Below, piece after piece: positions 30,673 to 45,837 of a stretch of DNA of 64,000 bases; position 1 is the stretch's first letter; every line of letters begins with the position of its first letter. The position numbers and the translations under genes are program-made. The stretch spans positions 325,221 through 389,220 of the forward strand of contig RPFO01000667.1 in NCBI GenBank assembly GCA_009746045.1. The letters are read 5' to 3'. The stretch is from Mesostigma viride. Taxonomy: Eukaryota > Streptophyta > Mesostigmatophyceae > Mesostigmatales > Mesostigmataceae. The notes under the pieces are model-generated. The model did no database searches and was not told the DNA's origin. It worked only from the letters and a program-made list of their open reading frames with translations.

Positions 30673-31115
30673 TCAAGCAGGAAAAAGAAGAAAGTGGGGC
30701 AATTTATTAAATAAATAATCCGTGGCACTGTGTGAGGCTGCATGACTCACACATCCCTTGCATGCTATCCATGCAAAAACGTCAATTAAGACAATTATTG
30801 TTCGTACTGTCTCCGGCTAGCGCGCTCGGCATAAATTACCGACCTGCGACATGCCCTGGTGTCCTGCGCACACGTTCCACAGGGAGCTATTTAAAGGCAC
30901 TCCACTCTGCCAGCAGGTAGCATACAAAAGTAGAACCATCTGGTGTGAGGGCGATGCAGGATAGTGCGCAGCTATGGCATATCTGGCTGTCTCCAGTGAC
31001 ATGACATTATCTGATGCCTCATCCCCCGGTTAGGCTACACCAGCCCCGCAGCTTCAGACCATTTCTAGCAGAGGTCACAGCCAGCAGGGCCATGCGAGTG
31101 GCCCCTGCATGGCAT
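30673..31115. other. No feature recognised
   Basis: AT-rich, then mixed sequence downstream of the LINE-C tail. No ORF with family features, repeat or clear splice structure was seen. Confidence 0.4.
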
Positions 31116-31149
31116 CAAGGAGACAACCAGCGCAGGCCAGAAATCGGGA
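31116..31149 (-). mobile_element. Retroposon family D, 34-bp stub
   Basis: 34 bp identical to the 3' end of the 309-bp family D copy, bounded by a perfect 16-bp duplication GGCCCCTGCATGGCAT (31100-31115, 31150-31165). An extreme 5' truncation. Confidence 0.65.
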
Positions 31150-31368
31150 GGCCCCTGCATGGCATGTCAATGGCTTATGTACAAAGGTGGTTTCGGGAAG
31201 AAAAAGAAAAACGCGTGGCTCACTTTAAGGTGAGCAGCGGCCGCTGCTCCCAGTAGACGGCGCTCCACTGTACCGGATCTACCGACCAGTCGATGACGTG
31301 GGCCGCGTCAGGGCAATGTCCCGCGTTTGGCATACGGGTAAAAAGCCGTGGCCTTCAGGAACACGGGT

Positions 31369-31878
31369 TTATTCAAAGGCGTTGTCCAAGTTCTTCAGCA
31401 ACCAGAAGGCACCCTCTTTTAAATGCTCGGTCTTGGAAAAAGCGCCGGCTTCCTGCGCGTACGCATGGAGCTTTCCCTCTGCGATCATCCGGATCTCGGA
31501 ACCCTTCGGCGCAAGGTCCTTCAAATGCAGATAGCATTGGTATCCTCCCTCCAGGTGCGGTAAGCTCTCGCAGACCTGAAGCAGGTTTTCCTGCGCCAGC
31601 CTGTAATCCTCGTACGAATGCTCGGTGTACTCAAACTCGGGGCAGAAACCGTATTCGCTCCAGCATTTCTTCGCCTGGGCACCTTGGAAAACCGAGCAAG
31701 CGTCGAAGGCGACCTTGGCAAGGTGGACACCCTCCCACGCGGTGTCGCTTTTCGATGGTTGTTTGGCGTTGGCGGTGCACCGCGTTACCAACTTTACAGG
31801 GCGCGCGGGTCTGGCCAGTGGCCGTGCAATTGAGGTCACAACGGAAACCTGTTGAGCAGCGGTAAGAGCTACGGCCAT
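31369..31878 (-). CDS. Uncharacterised small protein with transit-peptide-like N-terminus
   Basis: 169-aa single-exon ORF. Residues 1-40 are Ala/Val/Arg/Ser-rich without acidic residues (MAVALTAAQQVSVVTSIARP), resembling a chloroplast or mitochondrial transit peptide with likely cleavage near TRC-TANA. The mature part is acidic, Cys- and aromatic-rich: C60, C69, C76, C101 and C112 (CW..EYGFCPEFEY; CESLPHLEGGYQC), with no membrane segment. The stop overlaps AATAAA, a possible polyadenylation signal. The start context is GAAAATGGCC. I do not recognise the family. An intact frame among decayed repeats, with an organelle-type leader, argues for a real host gene. Confidence 0.65.
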   Translation of the reverse strand: MAVALTAAQQVSVVTSIARPLARPARPVKLVTRCTANAKQPSKSDTAWEGVHLAKVAFDACSVFQGAQAKKCWSEYGFCPEFEYTEHSYEDYRLAQENLLQVCESLPHLEGGYQCYLHLKDLAPKGSEIRMIAEGKLHAYAQEAGAFSKTEHLKEGAFWLLKNLDNAFE

Positions 31879-32288
31879 TTTCCCTCGAGGGTGAATAAAA
31901 GAATCGGTTTGAAAAAGGTAATTAGGAAGTAAAGTGCGGCGGCAACCTGGATCTTGTTGCCTAATTGTGAATTTCGAGTGTGCGAGGGGACGCAGGCCGC
32001 TTTTGTGCGCAAGGCAGCGTTCGTGGTGACAAATTTGCTGACATGGACACGGCCGATGACGTAGGAATTCCTAGGGGATGAGGTCCGAGGCGTGGGATCC
32101 AACTGACTGACTGACTGACTGAGGTGCGAGGGTGACGTGCACTTTGAGGTCACGTTTCCGGGGCAGGTGGCAGCGGGTGGCAGATGGCAGCCGAGAGCAG
32201 CCAAGAGGGCGGGCGAAACTGCAACCATAAACTAAGAAATTTGAACTACCCATTCAGATATTTAAGCAACGGCATGTTATCAAGTAAC
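31879..32288. promoter_or_regulatory. Upstream region of the small gene; nothing specific
   Basis: Likely promoter and 5'UTR of the minus-strand gene ending at 31878. It contains a short (TGAC)5 run near 32101. No core promoter element could be assigned. Confidence 0.25.
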
Positions 32289-32322
32289 GTGCGTGTTTGC
32301 AACTTGCCCGTTGAAACTCTAC

Positions 32323-32523
32323 GGCGGAGCCAATTTTCGGAAGAACCTCACCCTTATGCTTGCAAATTCGGGACAAATTCGGTGGATGTATGTATGGATG
32401 GATGTATGTATGGATGGATTGACGGATTTTCATCCCCTATTCCTATGTTTTCTCACGTGTACGGCCTTATAAGCTTCGCCAATTCTGGCGAACCTGACGG
32501 TTCTTCCGAAAATTGGCTCCGCC
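32323..32523. mobile_element. MITE with 25-bp inverted repeats, copy 1
   Basis: 201 bp with perfect terminal inverted repeats starting GGCGGAGCCAATTTTCGG. The interior has ATGTATGGATG repeats. Copy 2 is 354 bp downstream with the same 33-bp left flank, so the pair arose by segmental duplication rather than two insertions. Target duplication is not evident. Confidence 0.65.
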
Positions 32524-32676
32524 TGATAAATATACAGTATACGGATGCAGTTGAAGCTGTTCAGAACTTCAGATGTGCCCCTGGGCCGTGGCCCCGTGGC
32601 ATTTGGCAACGACCAAGCTGAGACGGGACTGCCAGAAATATCAAGCGTGTTTGCAACTTGCCCGTTGAAACTCTAC

Positions 32677-32933
32677 GGCGGAGCCAATTTTCGGAAGAAC
32701 CTCACCCTTATGCTTGCAAATTAGGGACAAATTCGGTGGATGTATGGATTGACGGATTTTCAATTTTTCATCCCCTAGGTATTCCTTTTTCCAATTTTAC
32801 CCCTAATTTTCATCCCCTATTCCTTTTTCCAATTTTACCCCGACTCCTATGTAGATGTTTTCTCACGTGTACGGCCTTATAAGCTTCGCCAATTCTGGCG
32901 AACCTAACGGTTCTTCCGAAAATTGGCTCCGCC
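32677..32933. mobile_element. MITE with 25-bp inverted repeats, copy 2
   Basis: 257 bp, same ends as copy 1; the interior is enlarged by repeats of TTTTCATCCCCTATTCC. The left flank (GCGTGTTTGCAACTTGCCCG) is shared with copy 1. Confidence 0.65.
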
Positions 32934-33326
32934 TGATGATTAGGCCCTTCCTCAATCCTCCACGTGGTGCTAGCCGCTAGCAGGAATTGATGCGTCGTGA
33001 GAGGTGTGGCAATTTTGCAAAAGGTGCATGCGCAATTTCAACAGCTCGTTTTTTCGTTGGGGGACTGGGAAGATGGCGAAATGGGACTTACGTATTTAAT
33101 TTCTCCACCACCAGTCCCACGGCTGTATATCGCCACAATGATTGTCGCTTCGACGATTTCTGCTTGAAACTTTTAGCGATTTCACATTTAGCGGGGATAC
33201 GCGAAGGCAAGGTTCCTGCATTAGCTCAGGTACTCCAGGTATAATGCCTAGGAAACGTATTCAGGAACGTTCGGCAATTTGTCGCGACGGTTCATGACTT
33301 GACACCATAATTGCGCGCTGTCCGTA

Positions 33327-36879
<3,553 letters not shown>

Positions 36880-36980
36880 CCTTCCCGCCACTGGGGTTGC
36901 AGCAGCGGGCAGAGCCCGTGATGTCAGCGTGGCGTGAGCGGAAGTAGCAGCCGCAGTTGTAAGCAGACCCTTTCCTGCCT

Positions 36981-37400
36981 GTAGCTTCACGAGGCAACCA
37001 CCCACCAGTTCATAGTGACCAGTATAGTGACCAGTAGGCTCCATGCTCTGTAGCTTCACGAGGCAACCACCCATCAGTCCATAGTGACCAGTATAGTGAC
37101 CAGTAGGCTCCATGCTCTGTAGCTTCACGAGGCAACCACCCACCAGTCCATAGTGACCAGTATACTGACCAGTAGGCTCCATGCTCTGTAGCTTCACGAG
37201 GCAACCACCCATCAGTCCATAGTGACCAGTATAGTGACCAGTAGGCTCCATGCTCTGTAGCTTCACGAGGCAACCACCCACCAGTCCATAGTGACCAGTA
37301 TAGTGACCAGTAGGCTCCATGCTCTGTAGCTTCACGAGGCAACCACCCATCAGTCCATAGTGACCAGTATAGTGACCAGTAGGCTCCATGCTCTGCAGGT
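36981..37400. repeat. 69-bp tandem repeat, six units
   Basis: Units start with GTAGCTTCACGAGGCAACCA at 36981, 37050, 37119, 37188, 37257 and 37326. Alternate units differ at one position (CCCATCAG / CCCACCAG). Because 69 is divisible by 3, the minus strand stays open, but no protein evidence supports it. Confidence 0.9.
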
Positions 37401-37586
37401 TCGCGAGGCCACCACCTTCACGTTGCTGGCCATGGTTGTTGGATGTCACGCTGACATGGGGCTCCACATAGTGCAGGGCAAGGACAACCCGTATTCGAGA
37501 TGGGTGGGGCCATCCACATTGGTTGGGGCCATCCATAATGGGTGGGGCCATCATCGCTGGTTGGGGCAGTTTGAGACTACAGGGGC

Positions 37587-37880
37587 GATGGTGCCTCGAA
37601 TGATGACCCGCAAACGATGGTGCCTCGAATGATGACCCGCAAACGATGGTGCCTCGAATGATGACCCGCAAACGATGGTGCCTCGAATGATGACCCGCAA
37701 ACGATGGTGCCTCAAATGATGACCCGCAAACGATGGTGCCTCGAATGATGACCCGCAAACGATGGTGCCTCGAATGATGATCCGCAAATGTGCTGCCTCG
37801 AATGATGACCCGCAAACGATGGTGCCTTGAATGACGACCCGCAAACGATGGTGCCTTGAATGATGACCCGCAAACGTGAT
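37587..37880. repeat. 29-bp tandem repeat, about ten units
   Basis: Unit of the form GATGGTGCCTCGAATGATGA plus CCCGCAAAC, with scattered substitutions and one shortened unit. Confidence 0.9.
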
Positions 37881-38078
37881 GCCTTGGAGCCTGGGTCCCT
37901 AGGGCATGCTGGATCGTGCGAAAAGGAGTAGTAGTTCATTCGCTCACCTCTGCGGGGTGGCTCTTGAGGGGTCGAGTTCACGAGAGCCAGGGGACGCTGC
38001 CCAGCGGTCAGGTTGACAGGGGCAAGGCAGCTTGATGCTTCTGGAATGATGCATGGGAGATTGAATGTTCTGCTGCAC

Positions 38079-38430
<352 letters not shown>

Positions 38431-38591
38431 TCTTTCTGCTCCCAATCAACTTCCAGCTTGACTCGCATCTTTCTGCCGTTGTCGACTCATTTTTTTTCTG
38501 TTCCCAATCAGCCCTCTCAACCTTGTTTTCCCAGCAAGCTTGTGTTCTGCCACATACTTTCCTCTTTTTTTTTCCGTTGTATCCACTCTTT

Positions 38592-38741
38592 CATCCCATG
38601 TCGCATCCCATTCGTATTCCACTCCTAGTCATGTATGCCATTCCCATTCCTATTCTGTCATCCCATGTTGCATACCATTTCTATCCCACTGAGGACCTGT
38701 GCTCACGTGACTGCGTCACGTGTAAATTAATTAATTAATTA
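38592..38741 (+). mobile_element. Family J short retroposon
   Basis: 150 bp ending in CCCACTGAGGACCTGTGCTC, a palindrome with 10-bp arms CTCACGTGAC around TGC, and a TTAA tail. Bounded by ATCCACTCTTT (38581-38591) and ATCCACTATTT (38742-38752). Related copies: 4685-4731, 45530-45649, 61080-61165 and 62755-62995. No ORF. Confidence 0.65.
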
Positions 38742-38752
38742 ATCCACTATTT

Positions 38753-39990
38753 AACCTATGTCAGCCCCACGTTGACATAGAACTTACGCTCCCGCCCCAC
38801 CAAAGCTTTGTCTATTTTCTTTGCCTCTGACCGGCCTGCCCGGTCCGACCCCACATACATGGTTGCGTTCTTGCGACTGTGATCCTGCAGGTGGAAATTA
38901 TATGAAGGTTGCCGTTCCTAAATAAATCCAGCAACAAACAGCACTCTTTTTAAGACGATGGCCGTGTCTAGTTGCAATGTACCATGGGTGATGTCAGCCA
39001 CCGGTGAGGCTTGGCGGGTATCAGGCTCGGGGCATTGACTATGAGGCCCGGCCCTGGGGTTTGGCGCCTGACAGGGGTGCAGACCTGGCAGGGGCGCAGG
39101 TGACCAGTTGGCCCTGCATGGTTGTCATCAAGGAGCTGATGACCCGCCATCCATTTATGGGCACAAAACCCCAACACCTGCCTCATGACCATGGACCGTG
39201 GATAGGCCACGGAGGCGGTTCATTTGATAACATGCTCTGTGATATACCCTATAGTCACACGCTAGTACTTGCTGTGTATCATGAATGGTCAATTGGTCAT
39301 CGACAATTGTGTGCTCACGGACTCACTCCCCAGTGTACATATCAAGGAGACAACCAGCGTTCATATGCGTGGCCAGAGCCCTAACTCTGCCAAATTTCGC
39401 CTTGTGTTGTGCAACATCTCAGGACATGGTAGACTTTTTTTTCGCCTGAGAAACAGTGCCGGCTACGGATTAATTAATTAACGGATACGCACCCTAACTC
39501 AAATAATTAGTTACTCAATGGACACTGGTCAGTGATGATTGGAAATGCTTTTGTCAAGTTTGGCAAGTTATTTCACCATTGACCAGGGGTACTACTCTGA
39601 ACCATACTTCCGACCTGCATCAGTGTGGTGAGCTAGAAACAGAAGCAATTTTTTTCAAGAAAGAAATCCATCAACTGGAGCTGCACTTGCATGTACAGAA
39701 TGCTTGGGACAGCATGTCCCACCACCCCTAGTATTAATGGTTTCATGCAAGTGGTGATATATGCAGTGAGACAACTATGGTACTGTGCATATGTGTAATC
39801 ATGATCTCAATAATAACGGAGACATGGAATATGCATGCACGTGCTGTGGATCAATAAACGCCGACATAGCTTTGGTCCTGACAGGCGCTCAAACAGTACT
39901 TACATAGCTTGCAAGCAGACATGAATGGGCATGCATGCATGTGCGCAAATGCCTCTATGTACAAAAATCGAACGTTTATGACTGTCACAT
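38753..39990. other. No gene recognised; one tiny retroposon stub
   Basis: Mixed sequence with no supported ORF. At 39343-39361 a 19-bp piece of the family D 3' end lies between CATAT repeats. Confidence 0.4.
39343..39361 (-). mobile_element. Retroposon family D, 19-bp stub
   Basis: CAAGGAGACAACCAGCGTT between CATAT (39338-39342) and CATAT (39362-39366). The first 17 bases equal the family D 3' end. It is too short for certainty. Confidence 0.35.
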
Positions 39991-40196
39991 GGAGATTGAC
40001 TGTTCAAATGCATGTTTGCATGGGCATGGCTTGGTAGCAAAGCCACCTTGGTAGCAAAGCCACGAGGTAGCCGTGGCTGACGGCGGAGCTCATAACTTTC
40101 ACGTTTGAGCACCGAATTCAGCTGTGAATATCACTATCGCTTCGTCTTTCTAAGACGCACATGCTGATATAATTTTCCGAATCTATTACGCAATAT

Positions 40197-41536
40197 ATGA
40201 CGAGCAAACGCTCCTCGACGCAACGCAGTTTGGCGGATGCGCTCGGCAATGAAAATACGTCTGCAGCTCAGGCTGCAGCTTCGCCCTCAGGTCCGGCAGG
40301 CAGCGGTGACACTAGTCAAGCACTGGTGGTCGCCCCGCACCCTCCCGGGCTCAATGCCTCGCCATCGGCATCGCCTGACCCTAAACGCACCCGCTCAGCC
40401 GACAAAACAGGAGGGTCTTCACGCCCCTCAGAACCGCGCTTTAAGCCTGAACCTTTCAAGGTCGATGATCAGGACTGGACCAACATGTCCCCGGCAACTG
40501 CCCTGCGTTGCATCTTCTACGGGGACTACGCCTCGCTTTACGACCTGTGCCTCCATCTCCACAGCATCGACCGCCTCATCAACTCGGACGGAAGCTGGTG
40601 GTACAACACCAGCACTCTGTTCGGGTGCAACCGCCCCTTCCTCCAGCACGCCATCCTCAACTCCCTTCTCATGCGCTCTGACGGCGAGATCTGGGCTCCA
40701 TCCATCTCCGCCCCCACACTTCGTTTCATCCTTACGGAAGCCTTTCAGCAGCACGTGACCCCCCTTGCCGCCGATGTGGCAGCAATGGGCGGCACGCTGG
40801 CTACTGAACTTCCTCACCTTTCCACCACCGCCGCCTCCACCTCCACTGCCATTTCCGCCTCCACAACCAACATCAAAGCCCAGCTCCTCGACCTCGACCA
40901 GCGCCTTCAAGCCACCGCCACCGCCCTTGAGTGCTTGCATGACACCGCCGGCCTCACCGCCCAAGCGGTGAAGCTAGGACATCGCTGCCCAGCCGGCACC
41001 TGCTGGCCCGGCCAGTGATGCTCCCTCCACCTGGGCGGACTTGCTTAAGCATCACACCACCTCCACCACCTCCACCATCGCGGCACAACTCAAGCAACAA
41101 GCCCTCGACCTTCGCGAGGAGGCCGACATCACCAAGCGCAGCCACAATGTCATCGTCACTGAGCACTTCGACGAGCCTTCTCACGGCATTCTGCGCGACA
41201 TTCTTGCCCCCATCAGTGCAACTCACTGGTGAGCTGCGGATGTCGGCTGTCCGGCTCCCCCGCGCGCGGGGTAAGGCTGGCCCGGCACCCGTGCTCCTCA
41301 CCTTTAAGTACATGGCGGACAAGCTGGCGTTCCTTAAATGCCGCACTGAGAAGCTCTCGGAGACTCGCTTCACGCTGGACGGCGACTTGACCCTGGCCCA
41401 GCAACAGCGGCGACGTGAGCTATGGCCAACCTACCTTCAGCTCCGGCAGAGCGCAGGGGGGAAGCCGGTATACTGGAGGGGGGCGGTCATCCACGACCAC
41501 AAGCCCTGGCAGGCACCTCCTGCCACCTCAGACTAG
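40197..41536 (+). pseudogene. ORF1 protein, frameshifted copy
   Basis: Begins MTSKRSSTQRSLADALGNEN and follows the intact protein at 47128-48474 for about 260 residues. A 4-bp insertion (CTAG, near 40975) and further indels near 41165 shift the frame; the RNA-binding C-terminus resumes as LTFKYMADKLAFLKC and ends at 41536. Inactive unless the indels are errors. Confidence 0.75.
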
Positions 41537-41619
41537 GGAATATATACCACTTAGTGTAGATTAGTCAGGCTTAGCCTAGCATGTGGCCCACACGCATGTG
41601 CGCCCATAATGGCCCCCAT

Positions 41620-41687
41620 TAATTAATTAATTAGACTCGTGCTCCCGTTGGGGAGTCACGGAGCATTAACCCCGATGGGTGGATGGG
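41620..41687 (-). mobile_element. LINE-C tail, 68-bp stub
   Basis: TTAA tail, hairpin and the start of the GGGGTTAATGCTCC-type end on the minus strand, bounded by TGGCCCCCAT (41610-41619, 41688-41697). Confidence 0.8.
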
Positions 41688-42100
41688 TGGCCCCCATGGA
41701 CGATGCCTTCCGAATTCAGCCACGCCACATGCCTATAATGGGACCTCCCATGGATGTTGCATTAAGAATTTAGCCATGCTATGCCTATGCAGAGAGACGC
41801 TCTTTGTTGAGAAGCCATTAATTAATTAATTAAAATCATAGCTCCGTTGGGAGCATATGTAACACATAGCCCTGAGAAAGGGGCATCTATGGATCAGAAT
41901 ATACGCTTGGCTGATTTCGATAGTACCGGCTACGCCCCCTTCTAATAAAGAAGGTTCCAGCCGTGTTCAGCCCGTCTCACGCTGCGAGACTGAACAAGTC
42001 TCGCGTGCAGACACGTGTGTAGTACTCCTACACACAGATCTCGAGTGATTTATCTAGTACCAAATCCGAAAGGCTTGCATCACTCCCCGGAAAGGAGAAC

Positions 42101-42297
42101 TTTTGCGGATGACTGTAGGTGTAAGTTGGCGATGCCCTAGGATCCGGAGACGTCCGTCCCATAGTCAGCGAAAGTTGGTGCGAGAGGTCCCCAGTTCGAT
42201 TCCGGTCGGATGCATTTGCAGATCGCGTTTTTCCGCGTTTTCCGCGGACCGGCACTGAACGCAAATGGTTTTCACCTTTGCGGCGTGCCTGATCAGA
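42101..42297 (+). mobile_element. tRNA-like SINE (family T), copy 1
   Basis: 197 bp starting TTTTGCGGATGACTG. A-box-like TAGTCAGCGAAAGTTGG and an exact B-box match GTTCGATTCC, spaced as in a tRNA but without a foldable cloverleaf; the anticodon arm is missing. The 3' part is unrelated to tRNA and ends CTGATCAGAA. The minus-strand ORF with NRTGDL here is an artefact of the B-box. Confidence 0.65.
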
Positions 42298-42734
42298 ATC
42301 TATGGGTTTGTAATACAATCAGGGCTACAACCTGCAGGTGGAGGATGTACAACTATCACCCAGTGCTCTGGGTGCACAAGGTGCACCTGCACCGCCATGA
42401 TGGTTCATGCCTCCTAGCTTAACAAGCACAGGCACCCAAGGGGGGCTTGAGGAGAGGGCCTACAGTAGAAGGCCTGCATGACATATGGGGTGGAGGGTAT
42501 GTGGCTAGGCTATAGCTGGTGTACACATGGCATCTCAGCAGAGAGTAACTCCCAGCTGCATAGGCATAGCATGGCTAAATTCTTAATGCATCATCCATGG
42601 GGGGTCCCATGGTAGGCTGGGCGCGGCTAAATACTGAAAGCATCATCCATGGGGGCCATTGATTATGGGCGCACATGCGCGTGGGCCACTTGCAAAGGCT
42701 AAGCCTGTCTAATCTACACTGACTGGTATATTCC

Positions 42735-42990
42735 CTAGTCTGGGGTGGCAGGAGGGGCCTGCCAGGGCTTGTGGTCAATGTGGATGACCGCCCCCCTCCA
42801 GTATACCGGCTTTCCCCCAGCACGCTGCCGGAGCTGAAGGTAGGTCGCGGCCATAGCTCGCGTCGCCGCTGTTGCTGGGCCAGGGTCAAGTCGTCGTCCA
42901 GCGTGAAGCGAGTCTCCGAGAGCTTCTTGCGGCATTTAAGGAACGCCAGCTTGTCCGCCATGTACTTAAAGGTGAGGAGCACAGGTGTGT
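42735..42990 (-). pseudogene. ORF1 protein C-terminus, frameshifted
   Basis: The minus strand reads LLTFKYMADKLAFLKCRKKL, RFTLDDDLTLAQQQRRREL, then after a frame change YLQLRQRAGGKPVYWRGAVI. This is the C-terminal RNA-binding domain of the ORF1 protein in the 5'-truncated copy. Confidence 0.75.
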
Positions 42991-42996
42991 ACTTAA

Positions 42997-45380
42997 CCCG
43001 TGTTTTTTTAATTAGAACGCGATATATCGCGTTGTAAGCTTTTTTTAGAACGGGTATAGCACCTAAGGAAAATTTTTTTTCATGGTCATGTAATGACATG
43101 TATATACTTTCCTGAAAGCCCATAAATCAAAGGATTTTTTGAGCTACTCAGACCTACAAAATGCTTATTCATTAGAGAGATACACTGGTTTGAATACAGG
43201 GGGGTCTGACCATGACCGCGATTTCTTGACCCTATAGGTCACAAGTCATGTGCTTATTCACAAATGGTTCATGAAAAAAATCTGGCTTCTTGCACGAGCT
43301 ATGGGCAACATAATAATGCAGGCTCTGTGAAACAAAACTCAGGCCCATTGGGCCACTGGAGCTATTTTTCATTAGCATCACAATTACAACGCAGTACAGT
43401 TGACGCAGTGGGAAAAATGAGAGCCCTTCACAACATTACGCAACGACACGAGCCCCATAAACGGGGCCATAGTGAGCTTGGAGGGTCAAAACGTTGAAAA
43501 TAGGTGAACATTGTCTAAGTTATTATACAGCATCAAACATGCATCAAACATCATGACTGGATGACCTAATATGACTGAATCAGGCAGCCATAGCCAAAGC
43601 ATCATCCACTCTCACAACGTGTTGAGCACATGCCTCGTGGGAACGGAGGTGCTGGGTTTTCATTCCATAACGCGTGCAATACTGAAAGAAAGAGGCACGT
43701 GTAATGCAAGGCTTGGATAGGTTGAGTGATCCATGAGCTTACATGCAGGCAAAGATGACGCTGGAATGCATGCTAGCAAATGGTGGCAAGATGCTAACAT
43801 CACATGATTATACACCATGATTATGGGCACCCAGCTGATCTTCTTGCACAATCAACGCAGTATAAACCATCAACATCCAATCCTCACGATATATGCACGG
43901 CTTGACGACGTATTGAATTGAATTGAATTGAATTGTAACATAACTCCGTTGGGAGTATATGTAGCACATAGCCCAGAGAAGGGGCATATGGCCTATCATA
44001 CATTCTAAGCTACTTCCTGCAAGGGTGGGAATGTAAACAACACTTAAGCTCTAGGTGCACTAGGGCACCTGCACCACCCAGAGTTTCAGGCAACACCCAG
44101 CTAAGGGGAGCCTGTCATAGGTGGGGAAGATCAGCACAGCTATACAAAAGCTAGGGCATGGCTTCTCAGCAGGGAGTGACCCCCTGCATGGGCACTGCAT
44201 AATTAAATAAAGCTAGGTATCATCTGGAGGGTGGCTCATCATAGGCACACATGTACATGACTAGAAAAGGCTAGGCTCAGCTGGTATAGTGCCTGTGGTA
44301 GGCGGGCATGTACAAGGCCACTGTCTATCTATTCTACACTACTGCTGCTGTATTCCCCTAGGCTGGGGCTGCCGGAGTCGCTGGGGCCGCGGTGGTCGAG
44401 GGGGTCGCGTGCCAGGGCTTGTGGCCGACGTAGATGGCCGCCCCCTTCCAGTACACCGGCTGGCCCGCCTTGGTCTGCCGGAGCTGGAGGTAGGTCGGCC
44501 ATAGCTCCCGTCGCCGTGACGACGTATACAGCACCTAAATACTGCACAACTGCAACCTGCTATGGCTGACATGCAAGCAACGTCGAGTAGGATGGCGGTC
44601 TTAGAGAGGCTGGGCAGAGGTCGGTAGAAATAAGTGGAAAACTGGCAGAAACTAGGTAGAAACACGATATACTTACGCCTGCAAGCACTATTGAGCCGGT
44701 GGCAGAGGCCATTTCCATGCAGGAAAATACAGCATACCGTAGCAATAGCCACGGTCACGCCTTACGCTATTTGCAGGCGCCATCATGCCCGGAGCTACCC
44801 AATAAAAGTCTGCACAAATCTCGGTTTAGCCGAGAGTCCGGGCGTTCGGAATGAATCAACATGTGTTAAGAAGTCGAAACACCATGGAAATACCAAGCAT
44901 GGTGCCGCAGCAGACCCGAGTCTTGACGTAATAATATGTATGCCGGTTTCCAGGGTTTCCGCATGAAAGTTGGGTGAGAAACTGGAAAAAACTACGTTTC
45001 CTTTGCCCCAGTACCTCAACAAACTCGTAGAAACCTAATTATCAACCTTTGAACGCATCATCATGGTCGTGCTACCCAACAGCCACTGAAATTCGCGCGA
45101 AAACTGGCGAGATCTACCTGCCGCCATCGCCGCCGTCTTCACATTCGTCCCGCGAAAATGCCTGATTTCAGTCCGGTACATATTTGTTTGCAGCTGTCAC
45201 AAAAAAAATACCAAAAATACCAGGATTTTTTCTTGAATTCTATGAGATGTTTCTGACCTATTTTGAAAGTTTCAGACCAAAAATCGCATGTTTAATAGGT
45301 TTGCCACGTGTCAGATTACAACGCGATACATCGCGTTCTAACCCTACAACGCGATGTATCGCGTTGTAAAAAAACACGGG
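42997..45380. mobile_element. TTAA-type transposon family 2 (piggyBac-like ends)
   Basis: Inverted ends TTAACCCGTGTTTTTTTA with TTAA at 42993-42996 and 45381-45384. TTAA plus CCC-initial ends fits piggyBac-like elements. Subterminal 18-bp palindromes AACGCGATRYATCGCGTT occur once at the left and twice at the right end. The interior has no transposase; it carries a nested ORF1 fragment (43914-44516). Confidence 0.65.
43914..44516 (-). mobile_element. ORF1-element 3' fragment nested in the TTAA transposon
   Basis: 603 bp: ORF1 C-terminus (RRRELWPTYLQLRQTKAG to the stop), 3'UTR, hairpin ACTCCCAACGGAGT, and a tail of CAATT units. Bounded by TGACGACGTAT (43903-43913, 44517-44527). Confidence 0.85.
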
Positions 45381-45529
45381 TTAAAGGGGTGAGAAGCCAT
45401 GCCCTAGCCCTTGTATTCTGATCCCCCCTTGTATAGCCATGATGATCTTCCCCCACATGACAGGCTCCCCCTTAGCTGGGCATAGCTTGATAGATCATGG
45501 GGGTGCAGGTGCCCTGGCGCACTGACCTA

Positions 45530-45649
45530 ATTAATTAATTAATTAATAGACACGTGACTGCGTCACGTGAGCATAAGTCCTCAGTGGGAGGGGAACATGG
45601 GATGGAATGGATGGTATATAAGCTATCTAGGTCCTAGTTACAGGGGGGT
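45530..45649 (-). mobile_element. Family J short retroposon
   Basis: 120 bp on the minus strand, ending in the CACGTG palindrome and a TTAA tail. Bounded by GCACTGACCTA (45519-45529, 45650-45660). Confidence 0.8.
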
Positions 45650-45675
45650 GCACTGACCTAGAGCAAGGGTAGCTT

Positions 45676-45837
45676 CCTTGTATGATGTATGGAGCGTCCT
45701 GTTATGATGTAGATAGATTAGACCGGTAGGACTGTCAGCACCCATATCCATCCATCCATCCATCCATCGGGGTTAATGCTCCGTGACTCCCCAACGGGAG
45801 CACGAGTCTAATTAATTAATTAATTAATTAATTAATT
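45676..45837 (+). mobile_element. LINE-C 3' end fragment
   Basis: 162 bp: 3'UTR with GACCGGTAGGAC and CCATCCATCC repeats, hairpin, TTAA tail. Bounded by AAGGGTAGCTT (45665-45675, 45838-45848). Confidence 0.85.

Larger units (their letters stand above)
41819..45389 (-). mobile_element. ORF1-element, 5'-truncated, carrying nested elements
   Basis: Minus-strand copy with TTAA tail (from 41819), hairpin, 3'UTR, and ORF1 C-terminus (42735-42990, frameshifted). Bounded by TGAGAAGCCAT at 41808-41818 and 45390-45400. It carries a tRNA-like SINE (42101-42297) and a TTAA-type transposon (42997-45380) close to its 5' end. Confidence 0.8.

Noticed and set aside
36981-37400. CRISPR-like array of regular repeats
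   Set aside because: Units are directly adjacent 69-mers without unique spacers, in a eukaryotic context.
42028-42318. Minus-strand ORF containing NRTGDL and TMGRTSP
   Set aside because: It is the reverse translation of the SINE B-box region, a well-known database artefact, and is broken in the second copy.
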